Assembly: GCA_963210315.1 (NCBI GenBank)
Contig: OY723282.1
Span: forward strand, 2,170,001 to 2,234,000
Length of the DNA: 64,000 nt
Direction: 5' to 3'
Source of the DNA: Rhynchopus euleeides
Lineage: Eukaryota > Euglenozoa > Diplonemea > Diplonemida > Diplonemidae
The translations under genes were made by a program, and so were the position numbers. Below are positions 52,552 through 63,521 of the stretch, one piece after another; the first letter of the stretch is position 1; every line of letters begins with the position of its first letter. The notes beneath the pieces are model-generated. The model was given only the letters and a program-made list of their open reading frames with translations, had not been told where the DNA came from and made no database searches.

Positions 52552-54647
52552 TGCGCTGCCCGCCCACGCTAGGGCTGCAGCAACACAGCAGGGACACCAC
52601 AGCACCACAAGACACCACACAGCCAGGCCCCCTGGGTGTGGGTCAGAGCGATTTCGGCGTGCATTTCCGTCGCTCTCGAGTCCACGCCTTCTGCACTGCT
52701 TGGTGGTTGCCCAGCCTCAGGCAGAGGACAGAGGAGAGTGTGCAATGCGCTGCCATGTGTACAGCACGTGCAATCTGTCAAAGGCGGAGTCGTGGCTTTG
52801 TGCTAAGGCTTGCCCTTCATGTCTGCTCCTGCACCACAGGGACAGCTCAAAAGGGTGTGACGTGTGGAGCCTGGGGTGGCCTTGTGAGGTGGGGCGGTGG
52901 CGGTGGCGGCCGAACATCGCTGCGAAAGGGAAAAGGGTTCAAAAAAAAACGTTGAAAGTGCCGTGCCACCACCGCTTTCCCCCCTCCCCTTCTGATCCTC
53001 CCCGCTGTACCCCCCTCCCCACTTGGCCCTCCCCACCCACCCCCTGCCCCATGCGCTTCTTCTCCCCGTTTTCCAAGATTCGTTTTGTTGGCATATTTTG
53101 AATTGCCGCGTCTCCTGCAGAACGGCGAAGTCGTTGGGGGGGGCAAAACGGTGGGGTGGGGTGTCACATGTTTGCGCCTTTGAGCCGCCTCGCACAAAAG
53201 GCAGCCAGGCGCAGAACACAAAACACAAAACACAAAACACAAAACACAAAACACAAAACACAAATGCATCACAATACTCACCCCCCCACACACCCCTGCC
53301 TTGTGTTTACGCGTAAAAAATATGAAAACGTGGGACCTTCGCTTCTGGTTGCGGATGGGCATCAACGGCCCCAACGCAATCCAGTCTGCAGGGGTGACAC
53401 AGCCATGTGTCCCTTCTAGAATATTCACCACGTGAGCGTGTCATCGTGTCCGTGCTGCCCTTGGTTGGCTGCGGTGTGCAGCGTCTTCGCCAGCATTGAA
53501 CACATGCCCTGACGAGGATGTGCCTGGTCTTGTACTCCCCAGGCGCTTTGTTTGTTAAAACGAAGCCATCACCACCTCCCAGCTCGGGTTGCAACGTCTT
53601 CAGCAGGGCCAGGAGCAGGATCAGGGGGGGATAGCCCAGCCTGATGCCCAGCGCCTAACGTCGTTAATTTTATGTGTTGGCGTGTGCTTCGGCACAGCCT
53701 CTCTCTCCCTTCCCCACGCCCGTGTTGGCATGTGCCCAAGAGTGGCCCGTGTGTGTGTCTGTTATTTTGAGCGTCAACGCATCGGCAAGGAAAGAAGGAA
53801 ATGCGCGGTTTGCTGCGCTTTTTCTTGCGTGTGTTGCTGCCGTGGCCAATCACACCTGGTCTCTACCAAAGAAGACTGTGTTTGGCGGCGCAGGTGCCCC
53901 GACTCGTGTCATGGCACTGTGCACCCTTCAGGTCATGCGCCAGCTCACAATCGCAAAAAAGCTTGTGCAGAGTCGCGAACCTCCAGTTTTCTTTGCCAAT
54001 AGCTTACTGCACTGGCGGGGCCACATGGTGGTGTGCCGAACCGCACACCACCACTGAGCATGCTCCAGAAGAGGCTTGTGGGTCATCGAGGGCAGCGATT
54101 GTCTCATCAAACGACGAACAACCCATGCTTGTTCACAAACACGCCGTCGCCTTCCTGCTGTCTCTCATAGGCCTCTCCTACTCCTAGGCTCCGAGGTCTC
54201 TCTCTCTCTGGGAGCCACTGGGCAAGCCATTCTGCTCGCCTTGCCTACCCGTCCCCCAAGGCTGCACAATACACAAATCGCAAGTTGAATGTGGCGCCGC
54301 CATGCCATTGCGCATCATGAGACCCGCTTTCAGGCCCCCCGGCACACTGCACACTGCCCCCACACCCCACCACGTCCCTTCGGCTAAGGCACCAGGGAGG
54401 AAGCCCTCAGACCACGAGAGCGGCCTTTGCAGGGCCGTCCTCGAAGGCTGATCACTTTACTGGTGCTGCATGTATTTCGTTGCCGAAACTTGCCAGCAAA
54501 AAAAAGAATCGGCATCTCTCCCAGGGCTGTTCCTAACTGGGGGGCTTGTTCCCCACTTTCAGGATTCTGAACTTTTTTTCTAAGAATTTTTGTAAGGGGA
54601 AAAAAAGTTTTTTTCTAAGAATTTTGTTAGGGGAATTTTTTTTAAGC
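52552..54647. other. Intergenic, no supported gene
   Basis: Contains a dispersed GAGCGTCAACGCATCGG core with GCGCGGTTTGCTGCGC at 53768-53820, and T-rich CTAAGAATTTT.GT repeats at 54570-54640. Open frames up to about 218 aa show no domain. Confidence 0.45.
53215..53263 (+). repeat. Microsatellite (ACACAAAA)n
   Basis: About six copies of an 8-base unit in the gene-poor stretch downstream of the TBCC-domain gene. Confidence 0.9.
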
Positions 54648-54815
54648 ACACTCGTGTGAGCGGAAAGCGCCCCACCACAGCTGCAACCAAACGTGCTCTA
54701 TACACTAACCCCACCCTTCATCAGGCTCAGGGTGTGATCAGTTCAGGGTTTTGTGTGTAGAAGCGTCAACGCAACAAACAAAGGAAATTCATCAGAGCGG
54801 TTGTAGCTGTGAAGT
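54648..54815 (+). repeat. Dispersed composite repeat (ACACTCGTGT ... GCGTCAACGC), copy 3
   Basis: It closely matches 12882-13060: ACACTCGTGTGAGCGGAAAG, CAAACGTGCTCTATACACTA, GAAGCGTCAACGCAACAAAC, TCATCAGAGCGGTTGTAGCT. Confidence 0.8.
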
Positions 54816-54952
54816 GATAGGGCGCTTTTCTAAGGTTGTTTCGCAGAGGAAAAAACTTTTTCTACGTTTTCCCCAGTCGACAGGGCGCGCACAAGGATGG
54901 AAGGGAAGTCTGTCCCACGTACCGTTCGCCTTGCTGGCCAACTGGAGAGCCA

Positions 54953-55185
54953 GACGTTCACTACCGTGGCCTCCGGCGGCTGGGGGGCTCCGCCCCCCAG
55001 ACCCCCCTGTGGCGTACGTCTCGTACTCAAGTCCTTCGAATCCCATCAAGTCGGGGTCCAACCACTCCAGTCGCCTCTGAGGACGCAGCCAACTCGCACA
55101 GAATCTGTACGCCCACACGAACAGATGTTCGCTACCGTGGCCTCCGGCGGCTGGGGGGCTCCGCCCCCCAGACCCCCCATGTAGC
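54953..55185 (+). repeat. Paired CCGTGGCCTCCGG hairpin units
   Basis: Units at 54957-55009 and 55131-55183 with the same internal block (GGACGCAGCCAACTCGCAC) as the other pairs. Downstream, 55186-55930 has no recognised gene. Confidence 0.8.
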
Positions 55186-55939
55186 GTGTGCCCGTCCATC
55201 TATCTCACTTCCCCGGGTACAGTGCAGCGTAGGAGGTCAGCGCCGCATCCATGAAGCGCTTCTTCGAAGCCTGGCTGACATCGGACAGGAGGTCGGGCTT
55301 CCCCACCTGGGAGGTACACTTGCCGCGTTCGCGACATGCGTGACACGCGACACGCTACCTGAAACGTGAGTGTGCCTTGCTAACACGGGCATTTCAACGG
55401 TCTGCCGACGACCGTTCCCCAAACCAGTAAACCAGCAGTTTTGGAAAATCGGAGAGATCACCCTACTGCGCTGAATATGGTGCGCACCACTGCAAAAATC
55501 CCCGGGAGCTTTTGGGCTTTCAGACCTGAAGGGGCCAGCAGGTGGGTGGCGTCGGGGAGTGGCAGCTTTGTAACTGTCCTCCAGCTGCCGGCATGTCCAG
55601 CCCTGCGAGAGTGCCAAGGTGTATTGAGTCCCTGCGGAGCACAACCCCCGATGAGAACGAGTGCCAGATGATCCTCATTCATTTTCAGCTGTGACGCGCA
55701 TGAGGGGCACTCTCTGCCGCAAGCATCTGGGCATCACTCGAGAGCTGTCACATGATGACGCGGAGAGAAATCAGAGAAAAAGTCCCGCCTGACGGGCACG
55801 CGCCTGGAAACTGTGGGGGGGCGAGCAAAAAATCCCTTGTAAAAATTCTTAGAAAAAACCTGGTTCCCCGACCCAAAAAACCTGGAAAAAGGGCTCGTTC
55901 CCCGCCCAGGCCTGATCTCTCCCCCCCCCCCCCCCCTTA

Positions 55940-57096
55940 GGGGTGGGTCACTGCACCTAAAAAAGCGTGTACATTGGCCAAATTTTGAGAAACGAGTTTT
56001 TGACCCTAAAAAGGTGATTCTGCTGGCAGAAAGTGCCCAATATACTCCGGAAACTCAATTCCGCCCACTCCCAGGGGGTGGTATGCCCCCGACGATGCCG
56101 TTTTTAGCAACCAAATTTTTTGGGACAGAACTTGTACTTGAGGCTATTTGTGCAGTCTGCTTGTTTCCGCTGTTGCCCTTTCTATCACCCTCAGGGACTG
56201 CCAGCGGCGCCGGATGGCCCTCGGGAGGTCCGTCCGTAGTTCTGGTCCATGAACTGCGTCCTGCATAACGTCTTGCTCGTCGGCGAGAGCAATCAAATCT
56301 GGTTTCCTCTTCCTTTGAGAGACTGGCCCGTATCTCGACTGTAGATTCCATCGACCCCCTCAATCCAGTCATTTGTGGCTCCCAATCAGCCTCAAATTTG
56401 ACAATGCAGACATGCCTGAGGACTTCCCGACAATACCGTTGAGCAGAAGTTGGGGCTGGAAGCTGAGACGGGCAAATCTTGCGCTTCTGCTGAGCGCTAT
56501 TTCTGGGCCACTTCTTGTACCCGTGCCTGCTGTACCAGGTGCCTGTTCCAGTCAGCTGCCTCCCATCAGAGGAGGCATCTGAGAGACTCTCGTCTGGCGT
56601 CCCTGTACCACATGCTCACAGGTGAGGCACCACACCCAAGGACGCGCTCCCTGGCAACGGATGCACCGTGCCACAGACCCAGCTGCCGTAAGCTCCCGAA
56701 GAACAGCGTCAAACGGGACACGAACTGTACCATACTTCTCCCACAACTTTTCCTGGTGCAATCACCTCACATTGGCGTGCCTTTTGGACTCTGGAGGGCA
56801 CCGAGAAGCTGTTATGTTTCAGAACAATCAACGACAACAGTTCTTCTGTGCATCTGGCAGGTTGAGGTGTGGTTGCTCTGCTTGATGTGTCCTGTGGAGT
56901 GCAGCCCAGGTACAAGTTCTGTCCCAAAAATTTTGATTGCTAAAAACGGCATCGTCGGGGGCATACCACCCCCTGGGAGTGGGCGGAAACGAGTTTCCGG
57001 AGTATATTGGGCACTTTCTGCCACCAGAATCACCTTTTTAGGGGCAAAAACGCACATCTCAAAAATTGGCCAATGTTTCCCCCAGTGACCCACCCC
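55940..57096. mobile_element. TIR element, family 6 (1,157 bp, TA-flanked)
   Basis: The tips are GGGGTGGGTCACTG and CAGTGACCCACCCC with TA outside each (55938-55939, 57097-57098), set between C homopolymers. The inverted ends are about 200 bp and share TTGGCCAA, GTGCCCAATATACTCCGGAA, CCAGGGGGTGGTATGCCCCC and GGGACAGAACTTGTAC. On the minus strand at 56552-56761 a frame reads SVARCIRCQGARPWVWCLTC, a CxxC...CxxC arrangement that could be a zinc-binding remnant. It is too short to assign to a transposase. Confidence 0.75.
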
Positions 57097-57574
57097 TACC
57101 CCCCCCCCCCCCCTGCCCCACCCCAACAACACACCCCACCTGTCTAGTTCTTCTCACAGAGTTCCGAGTATATAGTTGCGCTGCACAGTTTCCAGTTCAC
57201 CCTCCACCCCCTCCCCCCCCCCCCTCCATCCCCACCACTACCACGGATGGGCGGACCTATCCTTCGCCCAAGGCTGACAATTGCGGCCGTGCTTACGCTA
57301 ACCCCCCCCCCCCCCCCCCTGTCTCCCTTCCCCGGATCCCACGCCCTCCCCCTACCCCCCCCCCTACCCCCTACCCCCCCCTCCCACGCAACGTTTTAAG
57401 AAACCTGAGTGTGAATACAGCCCAGACTGGCAGTGGTGGTGGTGGTGGGAAGGGTGAGGGGTGGGGGGTCCGCTGTGCCGGAAGCTGTGCCGGGGGTGTG
57501 TGTGGTGCCCTATTCTGTTAAGGCGGTGCCATCCGCCTTTCTGTGCAGTGGAGAGCTATGGGCCCCTCCACGCC

Positions 57575-57631
57575 TACACGACGCGGTCTTCACCTCCCCG
57601 GGACCCGGGGAGGTGAAGGCCGCGTCGTGTA
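57575..57631. repeat. Long perfect-type hairpin, 28-bp arms
   Basis: Arms TACACGACGCGG.CTTCACC continuing to CCCCGGG, and their complement, meet around a single A at 57603, with one mismatch. Very GC-rich; it could form a stable RNA or DNA hairpin. Confidence 0.85.
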
Positions 57632-58346
57632 CACCTCCACCTCCACCCCCCCCCCCCCCCCAAAGTGTCCGCTTTTTGAGATGTTCGGGATGCTGCAGGC
57701 AAGCCGTGTGTCGGTGGGAGAGGTGTTGGCCAGCTCGCACAAAAAAAGGGGGTGAAAATATTCTCTTTGCAGGCACAGTGCGTAGAGCGGGCAACTGGTC
57801 AAACCTGCTGCTCCTGCCGAGTTGCTTATTTCTTTTGATGCGCGGCCTCCCCTCGCTTCGATATATTTATGGAGTGCAGAAAAAAACACACCAAACCACC
57901 TGCTCTCTTGTTTTTTGCAATGTGGGTTAGCAAAAAAATAGGCATCGCGCAGTGTTCCCCTTTGAAAGGCCACGCAACGTGAGAACCCTGATTTCCGCTA
58001 ACCGATCCCTCCCCGCTTTCTCTTTGATGATACTTCGGCACGACCCCTGCCAGCACACGTTTAAGATTTCTTTTCTCCAGGTGCAGGCCGTAGCCCAGTG
58101 CTAACTCTGCCACCCTCACACCTAGCTGGGGTGCGGTAGCGTTAGTCGGCACCCTCCCCCCTGCCCGCCTTTATTGGCACTAACCCCAACGAGAGCTCCA
58201 GCAAGACGCCCCTAGCATTGAGGTCCTGATTCTATTGTTGTGTGCGTTTCTCCCCCTCTCCCCTGCAACCCAAGTGAAGGGGAGGCCATCTCTTCGTGCC
58301 CCTTTTCTAAGCTTCAGAGCTACGCGCAAATCGCACTCGCCGTAGC
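57632..58346. other. Intergenic, no gene seen
   Basis: No recognisable frame or repeat. Confidence 0.4.
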
Positions 58347-59348
58347 ATGCCCTCAGGGGTACTCACAACCCTGCCGATGAGCCGCAAAAAAAATTCAAAA
58401 AAGAAAACATCTGCTCCCCTGGTTTGCATGCCTTCTCAACAGCAGGATAGCCCGCCCCAAGCCTCATCCAATAACACCTCATACGAAGCTTCCGAAGCTT
58501 CTTCTCCCGCACAGCGATTACCAACAGCTACTACCACGTGCGGCCGGAAGGAGGCTCAGCTAAGGTTGAACCCCTTCCGGCCCGGCCCATTCCCCCCCCC
58601 CCCCTCTCCCACGTTGTCAGCGGGTCCCTGTCTAGTGTCAGAAAGGTCTACCTCTCTATGGCATCCCCCCACGGAGATCCCCCCCCCCCCCCCACCCCAG
58701 CACCCGGCAAAACAAACGCAGGTCAACCAGCAGACTGCTGTGGGGATGTGCCTTTTATCCCCCCCCCACCTCTGAGTCGTCATCTCAGTCTAGGCCAACG
58801 AAGAGAAGGAGAACGCATTTCCCTGGGGATTTCACCCCCCACACACAGTATCAGATGTGGAAAGCGCGGATCGGAGCGTGCGGTTCGAGGGGGGTGGTGG
58901 TGGTGGTGGCGGTGCCCTTTCCAGGTCAACACATGTTATATCCTGGGCAGGGCGCTGTCAAAGCGGGTAAAGGTGTTTTCTTCTTTTGGTTTTCGGCCTT
59001 ATCCCCTTTGTATCCAGGACACGACCTGATTCCTGTGCCAATCTTGTGCCCATGTGGATGGCATGGCTGGTGGTGGTGGTCTGGAAGGTGAGTTGTGTGG
59101 GATGCGGGCGTGTGGACACGTGCTCCTCCTTCTCTGGAATCTCCTCCCCCGCCCCCCCCCGCGCAACACACAGTAACGCACAAGCAGAAGAAGAAGAAGA
59201 AGATGCTGATGCTGATGAAAATATCCAAATATATTCCCTGCGGCCTTCCCTCTTTCCTCCCCTGGATCTCCTCTCGGGCCTTCTCGCCTCCCCCCATTTG
59301 GTCGCCCGCCCCGCCCCCCTCCGTCCCCACCCCACCCTTCACGCCTGA
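58347..59348 (+). CDS. Possible low-complexity gene, poorly supported
   Basis: An ATG at 58347 opens a 142-residue frame (MPSGVLTTLPMSRKKNSKKK, then Ser/Ala-rich, then Pro-rich) to 58775. Nearby frames carry GERISLGISPP and, at about 59170-59300, QAEEEEEDADADENIQIYS preceded by a plausible acceptor (CACACAG). Lys-rich then acidic segments would suit a small nuclear or nucleolar protein with introns, but I could not build a phase-consistent model. It may be chance composition. Confidence 0.2.
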
Positions 59349-59515
59349 CAGCACTGCGTCACGCAGTTCCCTCACAGCTCAGGACGGGGTGCTGGTGGTG
59401 GTGGTGGTGGGGGAGTGGGGGGAGGGTGCCGCGGGCATGCAGCAGCGTGCCCCTAGTGGTGGCTATTGATATCCCCCCCCCCCCGTTTGGCTCTGGTCTG
59501 GGGGGTGGGAGGGGT

Positions 59516-59715
59516 TTCCCCGGAAAATGTCGTGCAGAGAAAAACGTGCGGTTTGTTTTTTGTTGAGCAGCAAGCCAGCAACCAAACGTGCTGCTCTCTC
59601 CACGAACCGAGAGCCAACCAGGTGTGTGCATCGCGCTTTAGGGTTTTGTGCGTAAAAGCTGCCAACGCATCATCAAAAAGGATACAGACTCAGTAGAAGG
59701 GTTGCTGCTGAACAC
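59516..59715 (+). repeat. Dispersed composite repeat, diverged copy
   Basis: Contains CCAGCAACCAAACGTGCT, TTTAGGGTTTTGTGCGTA, GCCAACGCATCATCAAAAAG and GGGTTGCTGCTGAACA in the same order as 14650-14825. Bases 59716-61109 hold no supported gene. Confidence 0.6.
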
Positions 59716-61109
59716 CATGAACAGTTTTGTGGGATTTTTTTTGGAAACAAGAAAAATACCGATCGCCGAAGGCCTTTCTGCAGAAACTCTCAACCCCCAC
59801 CCACCCACCCAACTGCGACCCCCTTGCCGGCTATGTGAAGATCTGGTCCGTTGAACGAACCCCTAACAAATGAAGACGCAGATCATTAGCAGAATCACTG
59901 CAGACATCCCAAACAAGGATTGTTTCAAAAACCCCCCTGTGCTCCTTTCGCGACAATAAGAGACCTGAAGAGACAACACCCCTGCCAGCGACTGCGAAAG
60001 GGTGGATCCGAGCTATTTTGGAGGGGTGGCACCCGCGAATGTGAGTCAAACATCATCGAGTGGGGATGTTGCGGGGGGTGTTGAAAAAAAAGCCTGCCCA
60101 TAATGACGAGGTGGGGATGGGTGGACAGCATGCGCGGGGTTTGAAGACATGTGAGAACAAGAGGATTCGCGTGGTTTGGAGAACTGACGCCGCATCTGTG
60201 CCCATTCCTCTTGCAACGAACGCTTGGATGGTTGCTCCTGTGCGTATATTTTTTCCTCGCCCAAGCGGGGGGGGGGGGGGGAATGCGTATTGTTTAACGT
60301 CACTGCAGCAGCTGGGATGGTTGTCGATCCCAAAGCCATGTGTCACTGACACTGTGCCTGGAATCAGAAAGAGAACGAAGAGAACAGCGTCAGTGTATCA
60401 GTGTATTCGTCAATCGCGAGAAGCAACACTTAGGCAACATGTTGAGAACACCCACCCGCCCCGCCACACGCGCGCGTCTCCTGCGGTGTGATGTCCTGCG
60501 TCCCTTGCTGTCTTGCACAGCTTCCTGCGTTGCCCTGCAGCACAGCTCCCAAGCACAAAAAAACGAACTGTAACAAAAACCGTCATCAACATCTGCCGTT
60601 GCGGCAGCGGGGGTGGGTGCGGCGGGGGAGATGGTGCGCGTGGGTCAAAATCGGGCTTCTCTCGGACTGCGGGCCAGTGCCACACACCCTCTCAGGTTGT
60701 CCCAACAGGCGCGTTCACCCTGAGGCCTGTGGACACACACGGGCTGTGGGATGAAGCCTTCGATGGCAGTACAGAAGGGTGAGGTAGCCTGCCCTCGCAC
60801 AACAGCCCGGAGACAGACTGAAGGCGGTGGGACACGCGCCGAACGGAGTATTTTTTTTTGTAAGCAGTCGATTTTCGCTGCGAAACCTCCAGTAGCCCGT
60901 GTCCCTTTAGTGTCCTTCAGAACCCGGGCCCCCTGCGGTCGAACCCGGCATCAATCAGGTCTGCCCGACTGCCTGGGAGTCCATTCTGCGCCCCTCTCCC
61001 CCACACCCACCACCGTTCTTTCTTTTCATCCATCCCATCGCCCGTTGTTTTCCCCCAAACCCACACACACCCACAACAGCATCGGTTCAATCTGCTTCTA
61101 TTTTCCCTC

Positions 61110-61111
<2 letters not shown>

Positions 61112-61142
<31 letters not shown>
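61112..61142 (+). repeat. Microsatellite (TC)n
   Basis: An uninterrupted TC tract of about 15 repeats. Confidence 0.9.
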
Positions 61143-61357
61143 CCCACCCGCAAACAAACGAGAACAAAAAATCGGGTAAAAAAAGAACAAAAATTGGGGG
61201 GGGGTGAGGGGGGGGTCAGGTATAGGTATACTGGACAGGGCGGGGGGGAGGTGCAAAAAAGAGAAAAAAGCAGGGGATAAAAGTCGAGCTGGTCAGTACC
61301 CCCCCCCCCCCCCCCGCGTCATGGCAGCAAAAAAAATAGCATATAATTGCAGTTAAA

Positions 61358-61484
61358 TTATGAGCCATAATTTCACGCGAGTGAGTAGGGGTCACGAGTC
61401 GGTTAAACCCACGAGCGAAGCGAGTGGGTTTACAGAGACGAGTGCCCCCTACTCACTCAAGTGAAAATTTCTGGCTCATAATTT
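61358..61484. repeat. Fold-back sequence of 127 bp
   Basis: TTATGAGCCATAATTTCACG followed by GAGTGAGTAGGGG pairs with CCCCTACTCACTCAAGTG and AAATTTCTGGCTCATAA. The inner arms GTTAAACCCAC / GTGGGTTTAC close on GAGCGAAGCGA. Confidence 0.8.
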
Positions 61485-61500
61485 TCTGAAATTAGGCTTT

Positions 61501-62434
61501 TTTTTGTACAAAAATTATGGACGAGTCACAAATTTGTTAGGGTGTGTGTGATTTGGCCTGTTTTGGGGTGGCGTGTAATTATGGCCATATTTACACGCCA
61601 GAAAATAAACCTTACTGGGGGGGGGCAAATACTAGAGGGCCCCTCTATTATTCACCGTGCCAGCCGACGAAAATGGGGGTTTTCGGACCCCCTCCACTAT
61701 TTGCTTTTTGGGGGGTGGAAATTTCGCGTTCTTGAATATTTGGCATCTGTGCGGCTCGGAGTGGGATCGTTTTGTCGGTCGACCACCTGATTTGATCCGA
61801 GTTTGGCGGGGCTGAGCGGTCTTATATGCCAAAAAAATCTACGATTTTCCAAATCAGCTGGGTCGATGTGTCAAACCTCATCTAGAAATGTGGGTCAGAG
61901 GCTGATCCTCAGAGGAAGTGACTGGGGGCAGCGAACACCCCACCTACCCACCCAGCGGGACCCCTCTTTGGGTGTTCCAAAACCCTGCTATTCCGAACGT
62001 TTGGAATTTGTGCAGATCGTAGTGGGTCATGGTGGTAGAGGTGCCAAGCTTCACCCATGAAACCTGGGTCTGGTTCAGGGACTGGTCATGGGTGTCCAAA
62101 ACCCCGTTCTTTTGAACGTTTGGGATCTGTGCGGAGCGTGGTGGGGTCATTTTGGCTCTGGGGTGCCTGCGAGCACCACTTACGGATGCAAAAACAGGAC
62201 TCACACCCCCCTCAATTATTCGGCCAGGTGCGCCGCCAAAACCGCCGATTTCCATACCCCTCTATTATTTGACCCCCCGCTATTATTTGCCCCCCCCACA
62301 ACTATTTGCCCCCCCCCAGTAAGAAAATGCCTAGAAATAATTATACTGGGCGTGTAATTATCCCGTGTAATTATGAGAATATTTAAACGCCTCCCTAACA
62401 TATTTGTGAAGAGTCCATAATTAGAGTACAAAAA
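61501..62434. mobile_element. Outer TIR element, interrupted by a family 4-type element
   Basis: The left end, TTTTTGTAC then ATTATGGAC.AG and CACAAATTTGTTAGGG (61501-61542), is the imperfect complement of 62393-62434. Both also carry GGCGTGTAATTAT and TATTTACACGCC-type motifs just inside. A CAAAAAATAGCATATAATT direct repeat lies at 61329 and 62429. The middle is occupied by the element at 61615-62319. Confidence 0.6.
61615..62319. mobile_element. TIR element with family 4-type tips (705 bp), nested
   Basis: The tips CTGGGGGGGGGCAAATA ... CTATTTGCCCCCCCCCAG are almost the same as those of the ankyrin-gene element, with TA on both sides (61613-61614, 62320-62321). The interior is unrelated to the 1.3-kb copies. 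It contains two or three tandem copies of a block of about 120 bp (TTTGGAATTTGTGCAGATCG, CAAGCTTCACCCATGAAACC) also found at 62995-63125. Confidence 0.8.
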
Positions 62435-62994
62435 ATAGCATATAATTTTGGTGTTGCTGAAAGGCCCAAATTGCGTAGTTCGTGCGTAGTTTTGCGTAGT
62501 TTGTGCGTACATTGTGCATAAGCAATAATGCCACTTTTTTATTCTCTCCTGTGGGAAACACGCTACCTCCAATACAGAGCCCAGACTGCACCAACACTAC
62601 CACCGGCCTCGTCCCAGACCTTGTGGTGCCCATTTCCTGATGTAGGGGGCCTCCATGTGGCCCAAATATCCACCCAGGCCCTCTGGTTTGCAGGAAGTCA
62701 TCCTTCTGACTGCTGCGGAAGGACCTGTCTCTGGAGGCCCTAGGAGCCTGGCTCGAGACTCACCAAACTAGGTTGTCCGAAGTCTCGAACGTCGGAAGAC
62801 ACATCAGTCAGCCCTCGCCCAGCTGCAGCGTTTGTTTGTCTGTACCTGGGACCAACAGATGACAACGCACCCTCAGGACAAGCCATAGAATGGGCTTACT
62901 TGACAGTGGCTGAAGGCTAAGGACACTGCCTGCGAAACCCCTTATCACTACAGAGCCGAGATTGTACCAAAACGCCCCCTAAAGGAGCCCCCTA

Positions 62995-63125
62995 CTCGGG
63001 TGTTGCAAAACCCTGTTCCTTTGATTATTTGGAATCTGTGCGGATCGTAGTGGGGTCATTTCTGTGGTCGAGCTGTCAAGCTTCGTCCGTGAAACGTGGG
63101 TCTGGCCCAGGGGCTGGTCATAGGA
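62995..63125 (+). repeat. Dispersed repeat (GGAATCTGTGCGGATCGTAG type)
   Basis: It matches the blocks inside the element 61615-62319 (CAAAACCC.GTTC, GTGGGGTCATTT, CAAGCTTCGTCCGTGAAACG, GGGGCTGGTCATAGG). A further inverted partial copy is at 23095-23165. Confidence 0.8.
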
Positions 63126-63196
63126 TGTGACTGAGAGGCAACCACACCAGCCCACCCAGCGGGACCCCCTCCTTGGGTGTTCCAAAACCCCGTTAT

Positions 63197-63356
63197 TGGG
63201 GGTCTTCGCTGGTCGACAAACTTCGACAAACTTCGTCGTTCGTCACATAATTAGGAAAACGGCTGTTTCAGGGGGTTTTTCACCGAAGACGGCAGTGTTC
63301 TGACGACGACGACAGGGGTCTTCGACAAAAACTTCGTCAGCGAAGACCCCCCCCCC
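63197..63356. repeat. Short inverted-repeat element, MITE-like
   Basis: GGGGGTCTTCGCTG at the left end and CAGCGAAGACCCCC at the right are complementary, about 130 bp apart, with GACAAACTTCGTCG-type repeats between them. Confidence 0.6.
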
Positions 63357-63521
63357 AAAAATGAATTAAAAACCGGTTTTTCGGGGATTCTCGCTGTTCG
63401 TCACCTGTCGTCAAATTTCGACAAAATTCGACAATTTTCACCTAAACCGACGGAAAATGCACCAAAATGCACCACCCACAGCCTGGGTCGGCCCAGGGTC
63501 TGGACACCACTCCTGGACCCG

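Noticed and set aside
54538-55915. TIR element bounded by TTTTTTCTAAGAATTTTT motifs near 54575 and 55845
   Set aside because: The inverted similarity is limited to an A/T-rich core, and no consistent tips or TA borders could be placed.
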